Notes under the pieces: model-generated | The model's database searches: none | What the model saw: only the letters and a program-made list of their open reading frames with translations | Told to the model about the DNA's origin: nothing | Made by a program: the position numbers and the translations under genes | Assembly (NCBI RefSeq): GCF_014194695.1 | Contig: NZ_JACIAH010000017.1 | Coordinates: 1-64,000, forward strand | Length of the DNA stretch: 64,000 nucleotides | DNA from: Rhizobium sp. BK399 | GTDB taxonomy: Bacteria; Pseudomonadota; Alphaproteobacteria; Rhizobiales; Rhizobiaceae | Direction: 5' to 3' | Shown here: piece after piece, positions 60,522 to 64,000 of the stretch | Position numbering within the stretch: the first letter of the stretch is position 1 | Layout: every line of letters starts with the position of its first letter

Positions 60522-61019
60522 TCAGGCGTTTGCCGGAACCGTTCCGTCAGGTGTTAGGCTATCGACAGCTTCCGGAAGAGATTTCGATAGCCGTGAGATA
60601 ATCTCGTCGCGGTCCAGTCCGGTCTTTCGTTGCAACTCTGCCAGTAGCTCCGGGCCCAGCGCCTGCACCAGCTCCGGGTGATCGATCGGCTGATTTGGAC
60701 CTTGATTGACCCAGGAGCCCGCCACCTCTCCCTTGCCATTCTTCGAAAATTGATCAAGCAGACTGCCAAGCCCATCGCTCACGACTGATCCAACCGAGCC
60801 GCCCTTCAACAAATCTCCAACACCACCCGGCCTGAACAAGCCGCCCAGCAGTCCCCCCAATCCGTTATCAGCGCCGCTCGCCTCGGTGCCTCCGGCAGGT
60901 TGTCCCGCGGTTCCTTGCCCGCTGTCGACAAGCTTTCGCAGAATTTCCTGGATTTTGTCCCTGTTCTGGTACCCAGCCACAGCCAATACGCCCAAAAGGG
61001 CTGTCAAATTCCTGTTCAT
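60522..61019 (-). CDS. YidB family protein (DUF937)
   Basis: A 165-residue protein. AAGGAGCG lies 5 bases upstream of ATG 61019, which gives the usual YidB start MNRNLTALLGVLAVAGYQN. A Gly-rich linker (GLGGLLGGL, GVGDLLKGGS) is followed by a helical C-terminal part LVQALGPELLAELQRKTGLD and IISRLSKSLPEAVDSLTP. YidB proteins are conserved and of unknown function. A long frame upstream to 61280 has no support. A weak GGAAC promoter-like site is present upstream. Confidence 0.85.
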   Translation of the reverse strand: MNRNLTALLGVLAVAGYQNRDKIQEILRKLVDSGQGTAGQPAGGTEASGADNGLGGLLGGLFRPGGVGDLLKGGSVGSVVSDGLGSLLDQFSKNGKGEVAGSWVNQGPNQPIDHPELVQALGPELLAELQRKTGLDRDEIISRLSKSLPEAVDSLTPDGTVPANA

Positions 61020-61082
61020 GGAGCGCTCCTTGTTTTGCCGCAGGTCCAAGACTTCGAGTCCGGAAATCGAAGTCGGTCCCAT

Positions 61083-61107
61083 AATTCCTGCACTGCGGGT
61101 AAGTTCC
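61083..61107 (-). promoter_or_regulatory. Weak EcfG-type promoter, GGAAC-N16-AATT
   Basis: On the minus strand GGAAC (61103-61107) and AATT (61083-61086). It fits GGAAC-N18-TT but the first two bases of the -10 box deviate from CGTT. 64 bases upstream of the YidB start. Confidence 0.3.
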
Positions 61108-61360
61108 GAAAATCCAGTCATTGCGGTGTGTTGCTCGACGAGGGCCTTTCGTCGTCTCGCGAAGCGAAGCTTCGATAGCCCAGCCGTTCGTGCGGCAAAG
61201 CCCGCCAATTTTCGGACATCAGAACGCGGTGCCGTTGTGCCGTCGACCTCGACCGTTGAGGGGTCGCACCGAACGTTCATCGCAGCTCAACGAATGGCCT
61301 ACGATTGCCAACAGCGTATGACATGCTCCCCAATCGCGGAGATCGCCGTGAGGTACCGTT

Positions 61361-61549
61361 TCAGAGTCTTTGCTTGGTCGCTGCGCTCTTGCCGTCGGAA
61401 CTCTTGGAACGCTCTTCGAAGCGATCGGCACCTTTTGCCAGATCCGACCCTTTCTGAGCTTCAACTTTTTTCTCTTCCTTGGCGGCGTTCTTCCGCAATC
61501 CGCGTGCGGAGTCTCTACCTTTTTCGGTCTTGGCTTCCTCGATACCCAT
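61361..61549 (-). CDS. Small charged hydrophilic protein (62 residues), stress-type promoter
   Basis: A very hydrophilic Lys/Glu-rich peptide (EEAKTEKGRDSARGLRKNAA, RFEERSKSSDGKSAATKQRL), probably disordered. GAGGAGA is 5 bases before the ATG. A perfect GGAAC-N16-CGTT promoter is 30-54 bases upstream. Similar short hydrophilic proteins are induced by stress in rhizobia, but I cannot name a family. Confidence 0.6.
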   Translation of the reverse strand: MGIEEAKTEKGRDSARGLRKNAAKEEKKVEAQKGSDLAKGADRFEERSKSSDGKSAATKQRL

Positions 61550-61578
61550 TTTGGTCTCCTCTGCGTCTCTCGCAGATT

Positions 61579-61603
61579 AACGAGTGGCCATTGACTTCGT
61601 TCC
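61579..61603 (-). promoter_or_regulatory. EcfG-type promoter, GGAAC-N16-CGTT (perfect)
   Basis: On the minus strand GGAAC (61599-61603), 16 bases, CGTT (61579-61582). It lies 30 bases before the start codon of the 62-residue gene, the same spacing as at the alpha/beta hydrolase gene. Confidence 0.75.
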
Positions 61604-61670
61604 TGCCCACATCCGCCGCATAGAGGCCAAATCAGAGGTGAATTTTCTCAGACCTGCGACAAGTTTGAAA

Positions 61671-62405
61671 CTAGACGAAAACCGCATCGCCAAGACGGAT
61701 TGCCCCTGGCTCATCCGGTCGGCAATAGACCCCCATATTGCGGTTCCCAAATTTCATCACGTTCCGGAGAATGTCGGGATCGTTTTCCAGACCATCCTGA
61801 GCGATGATCGTAAAACCGCATCGTTTGGTTGGCGCGATTACCGTCGCGGCGACATTTCCAAGACGAACAGGCGCGTCGATCCAGTGCAGTTCGGCAAACC
61901 CGGAAAGATCGGCCTCAGCCTCCAGATAAATGTTGGGTCGGAACCTACGTCGGTCAGGATTTCCACTGGGGTGGATCTCCTTCAGATGGTCGACCGAAGC
62001 GCTTGTCAGAAGATGCAAGGGTGATACCTCGTACCGGTCAGCCGCAAATAAAGCGTCGCCGGACGCGGACCCCGTTCTCTCATATGGTCTGACCGCCACC
62101 TCGAATTCAAAGAAGCTCGTGAGCGCCTCCAGCAGCCGCGGCGCAGTGATAGGAAACCAGTTGTGGCCGGGCACTTGGACTTCCACATCACCATCCGACG
62201 CGGTCCGCGACTTGACAAAGACCGCTCTTTGCCAGCGCTTTTCACGCTCGGGATATGCGACCACACCCGTCGCCGCATCGACCAGGGCAAACTGACGATC
62301 ACCGACAAGGCCAGTCGCCGTAAGCCTACATTGTTCGATCTGTTCGCCCGTAGTTGAACTGACTGGATATCGCCACAGCTCACGGATCGTTCCGACCTTG
62401 CGCAT
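61671..62405 (-). CDS. MOSC domain protein (YcbX-like)
   Basis: A 244-residue protein with the MOSC N-terminal beta-barrel (MRKVGTIRELWRYPVSS, TATGLVGDRQFALVDAATG) and the C-terminal MOSC domain with the conserved cysteine in PTKRCGFTIIAQDG and a final GVYCRPDEPGAIRLGDAV. MOSC proteins carry or use molybdenum-bound sulfur for detoxification of N-hydroxylated compounds. ATG 62405 follows GGGGA at 8 bases and gives the family's usual start. However, the frame stays open upstream and is fused to the last 50 residues of an AraC helix-turn-helix; ATG 62420 and 62573 lie in it. I take the fusion as an accident of decay, not a functional chimera. Confidence 0.8.
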   Translation of the reverse strand: MRKVGTIRELWRYPVSSTTGEQIEQCRLTATGLVGDRQFALVDAATGVVAYPEREKRWQRAVFVKSRTASDGDVEVQVPGHNWFPITAPRLLEALTSFFEFEVAVRPYERTGSASGDALFAADRYEVSPLHLLTSASVDHLKEIHPSGNPDRRRFRPNIYLEAEADLSGFAELHWIDAPVRLGNVAATVIAPTKRCGFTIIAQDGLENDPDILRNVMKFGNRNMGVYCRPDEPGAIRLGDAVFV

Positions 62406-62420
62406 CCATTGAATCCCCAT

Positions 62421-63402
62421 TGCAGAGGCCCGAACCTGTGTCGGTGTCTGGCCAAAGATGCGCTTGAACGTGCGCGTGAAGTGAGAGGCATTCTCGTAGC
62501 CGACGTCAAGAGCAATTTCGATCAGCGACGTCTTCGATTGCACCAATAGCGCCCGCGCCCTCTCCATGCGCACGCGTGTGTAAGCCTGTGCGGGAGACTT
62601 CCAGCCTTGATCAGAAACAATCGCTCAAGTTGTCGCCGTGACAAACGAACCGAGGCTGCGAGCCTCGGGATCGTCATCCCACCCTCGATGTGCTGTTCCA
62701 TCATGATCATCGCGGCTTTCACGCACTTGTCTTCATAGTCATCGTGCAAAGGGCGCCGGGCTGGATGTCGCCGGCGGAACGCGCCTTTTCGATCTGCAGG
62801 ACTTCCAGGGCATTTCTCTCGGCCTCGCGACTGATATACCGGAGCACGAGGACGGCTGCGATATCGGCGGCGCTGCTTCCGCCGGCACAGGAACCGCGTT
62901 GCCGATCCAGGTTGAATATCCGATCCGATCGCACGGCAAGATCGGGAAAGCGTTCGCGAAATTCCTTGTAGTGCAGCCAGCTCACGCATGTCTCATGCTT
63001 CGTCATCAATCCAGCCTCGGCAAGGATGAATGAGTCGGTGCAGAGACCGATCAACGGGATCCTGGCCGCATCCGCACGCTTGGCGAAAGCGATCGTGTCG
63101 CGATCGACCGGATCCATGGCTGTCAGAAGTCCCCCAACAACAACAATGTCATCAAACTCGCCGGATCGACGAAATCCGGGGTCGGGGCCACCTGCACGCC
63201 GCAGCTGGAGGTGATCAGATGCCTGGTACTTCCAAGCACCTGCCAGTTTGCGGTCACGCGTCCCGAACGGTCGTGCTCGTCGCTCGCAGGCCTCAGCGTA
63301 TCGACGAAGAGCGCAAACGCTGAAAGCGTAAAGGATCGAGCGAGCACGAATCCGACCTTCAGACGGCTGGCGGATTTGCCGACCGCGTCTCCCTGCCTGT
63401 AG
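62421..63402 (-). pseudogene. AraC family regulator with GATase1-like domain, frameshifted
   Basis: Reads right to left in three frames. The N-terminal GATase1 (DJ-1/PfpI-like) part is in one frame (KVGFVLARSFTLSAFALFVD to CGVQVAPTPDFVDP, about 63150-63380). It continues in a second frame (FDDIVVVGGLLTAMDPVDRD, LIGLCTDSFILAEAG, then FNLDRQRGSCAGGSSAADI). The AraC helix-turn-helix starts in a third (EDKCVKAAMIMMEQHIEGG, RLSRRQLERLFLIKAG) and ends in a fourth (AQAYTRVRMERARALL, IEIALDVGYENASHFTRTFK). One base is missing near 62605. At least three frameshifts show that it is a decayed gene; its end runs in frame into the MOSC gene. Confidence 0.8.
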
Positions 63403-63411
63403 TTGGTAGCT

Positions 63412-63573
63412 CATCGAGCTCACTCGCGCAGCGCGGTTTGCCTCCAGCTCGATGAAGCCTTCTCCAGCCATCTGGCGCATCAGTTCTCGCACCGGGGGGC
63501 GCGACAAGCCGAATTCTTCGCTCAGCGCTACCTCGTCAAGGACAGCACCCGGGGCAAGCTCCATGATCCGCAT
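63412..63573 (-). pseudogene. GntR-type regulator fragment (helix-turn-helix only)
   Basis: The frame reads MRIMELAPGAVLDEVALSEE, FGLSRPPVRELMRQMAGEGF and IELEANRAARVSSMSYQ, the winged helix of a FadR-type GntR regulator. It begins right after an in-frame stop and loses homology where the AraC remnant begins, so both the first residues and the whole FCD domain are missing. It stands 47 bases before the tRNA gene. Confidence 0.7.
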
Positions 63574-63620
63574 AGATCACGGCCACCGACGCGGCGGACC
63601 GAACCGGACCGATCTCGCGA

Positions 63621-63696
63621 GGGCGATTAGCTCAGTTGGTAGAGCGCCTCGTTTACACCGAGGATGTCGGGAGTTCGAGTCTCTCATCGCCCACCA
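63621..63696 (+). tRNA. tRNA-Val (anticodon UAC)
   Basis: Complete cloverleaf: acceptor GGGCGAT with ATCGCCC (63686-63692), D-arm with AGCTCAGTTGGTAGAGC, anticodon stem CCTCG/CGAGG around the loop TTTACAC (anticodon TAC), T-arm GGGAG-TTCGAGT-CTCTC, discriminator A and an encoded CCA end. UAC reads valine codons GUA and GUG. Confidence 0.96.
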
Positions 63697-63789
63697 GATT
63701 CCTCACAAATGTTTCAAAATAGATGCGTCGTATCACAGACGCGCCTCGCGATATCGTGTTTTCTCGTTCCGGTTGGCAAGGTATGCAGT

Positions 63790-63841
63790 GGCAAGGGGGA
63801 CAGCCTGAGGAGGCTTAACCCGGAGAGGGTTTCGGCCTGCC
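63790..63841 (+). ncRNA. Structured RNA candidate (three-way junction)
   Basis: Two adjacent perfect hairpins, AGCCT-GAGG-AGGCT (63802-63815) and AACCC-GGAGA-GGGTT (63817-63831), are enclosed by GGCAAGG (63790-63796) pairing with CCTGCC (63836-63841) with one bulge. This forms a neat three-way junction in a stretch without a protein gene, about 95 bases behind the tRNA and 70 bases ahead of a terminator. I do not recognise a known riboswitch or RNA family. Confidence 0.35.
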
Positions 63842-63911
63842 ATGAGCACCCTGTGACTGCAGTCATCGCGATCACTATGACGATGATTGTGAAGCCGGAG
63901 CCAGAAGACTT

Positions 63912-63935
63912 CTCGGGCCCCGCCCGAGCTTTTTA
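63912..63935 (+). terminator. Factor-independent terminator (plus strand)
   Basis: Stem CTCGGGC / GCCCGAG with a 3-base loop, followed by CTTTTTACT. It would end the tRNA-Val transcript or the structured RNA just upstream. Confidence 0.65.
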
Positions 63936-64000
63936 CTCGACGTTCTCCTCGGTCATGGAAGCGATAGAAAGTTCAAGCTTCCATCGAGCTCCTTGCTGGA

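Noticed and set aside
62719..63573. 284-residue intact regulator
   Set aside because: The long frame joins a GntR fragment to a GATase1 fragment through about 90 residues of out-of-frame sequence, so it is not a real protein.

Overview
The window looks like a replicon or accessory region of an alphaproteobacterium of the Rhizobiaceae (Rhizobium, Agrobacterium or Ensifer type). This rests on a RopA-like porin, promoters of the form GGAAC-N16-CGTT that fit the alphaproteobacterial general stress sigma factor EcfG, many rhizobial-type hybrid kinases, and a high-GC codon pattern. The assignment is from family recognition only. No replication or partition gene is visible. The left edge cuts a conjugative relaxase (plasmid or integrative element origin) and the right end carries a tRNA-Val(UAC) gene.

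Layout. 1-5.2 kb: relaxase fragment, fused nucleotidyltransferase-HEPN protein, outer-membrane porin, frameshifted Nudix gene. 5.6-10.2 kb: two tandem GT39-type membrane glycosyltransferases, a possible phage remnant, and the first copy of a small paralogous gene pair (9.5 and 24.4 kb). 10.4-17 kb: DUF882 peptidase-like protein, DEDDh exonuclease, amidase with an overlapping TetR regulator, a membrane-anchored regulator-like protein. 17.2-23.7 kb: a complete Afu/Fbp-type ABC importer operon ending in an inositol-monophosphatase-family enzyme, divergent from a LacI regulator with two matching operator-like palindromes in the shared promoter region; I read this as uptake and dephosphorylation of a phosphorylated substrate. 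23.9-25.1 kb: very small membrane proteins.

25.2-44.5 kb is a signalling island: five hybrid histidine kinases, among them a 2,099-residue soluble kinase with a long 92-residue HAMP repeat array, plus a CheR-type methyltransferase and a CheB-type methylesterase, with no chemoreceptor and no HPt protein in sight. 44.6-51 kb is a stress-flavoured stretch of small genes (DUF72, GlsB/YeaQ, ClC antiporter, HD hydrolase, alpha/beta hydrolase).

51.3-60.4 kb is a catabolic cluster: SDR, a divergent HisD-like dehydrogenase, a zinc alcohol dehydrogenase, a HutC/GntR regulator, a taurine/nitrate-type ABC importer, and a convergent dimethylformamidase-like gene. The three dehydrogenases match the HpsO/HpsN/HpsP set for dihydroxypropanesulfonate oxidation, which is an inference. 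60.5-63.6 kb: YidB, a small charged stress protein, a MOSC protein, and the debris of an AraC-type and a GntR-type regulator beside tRNA-Val.

A thread through the window is the set of GGAAC promoters: three perfect copies (45418, 51027-51051 and 61579-61603) and four weaker ones sit just upstream of small or stress-type genes, which suggests that many of these accessory genes belong to the general stress regulon.
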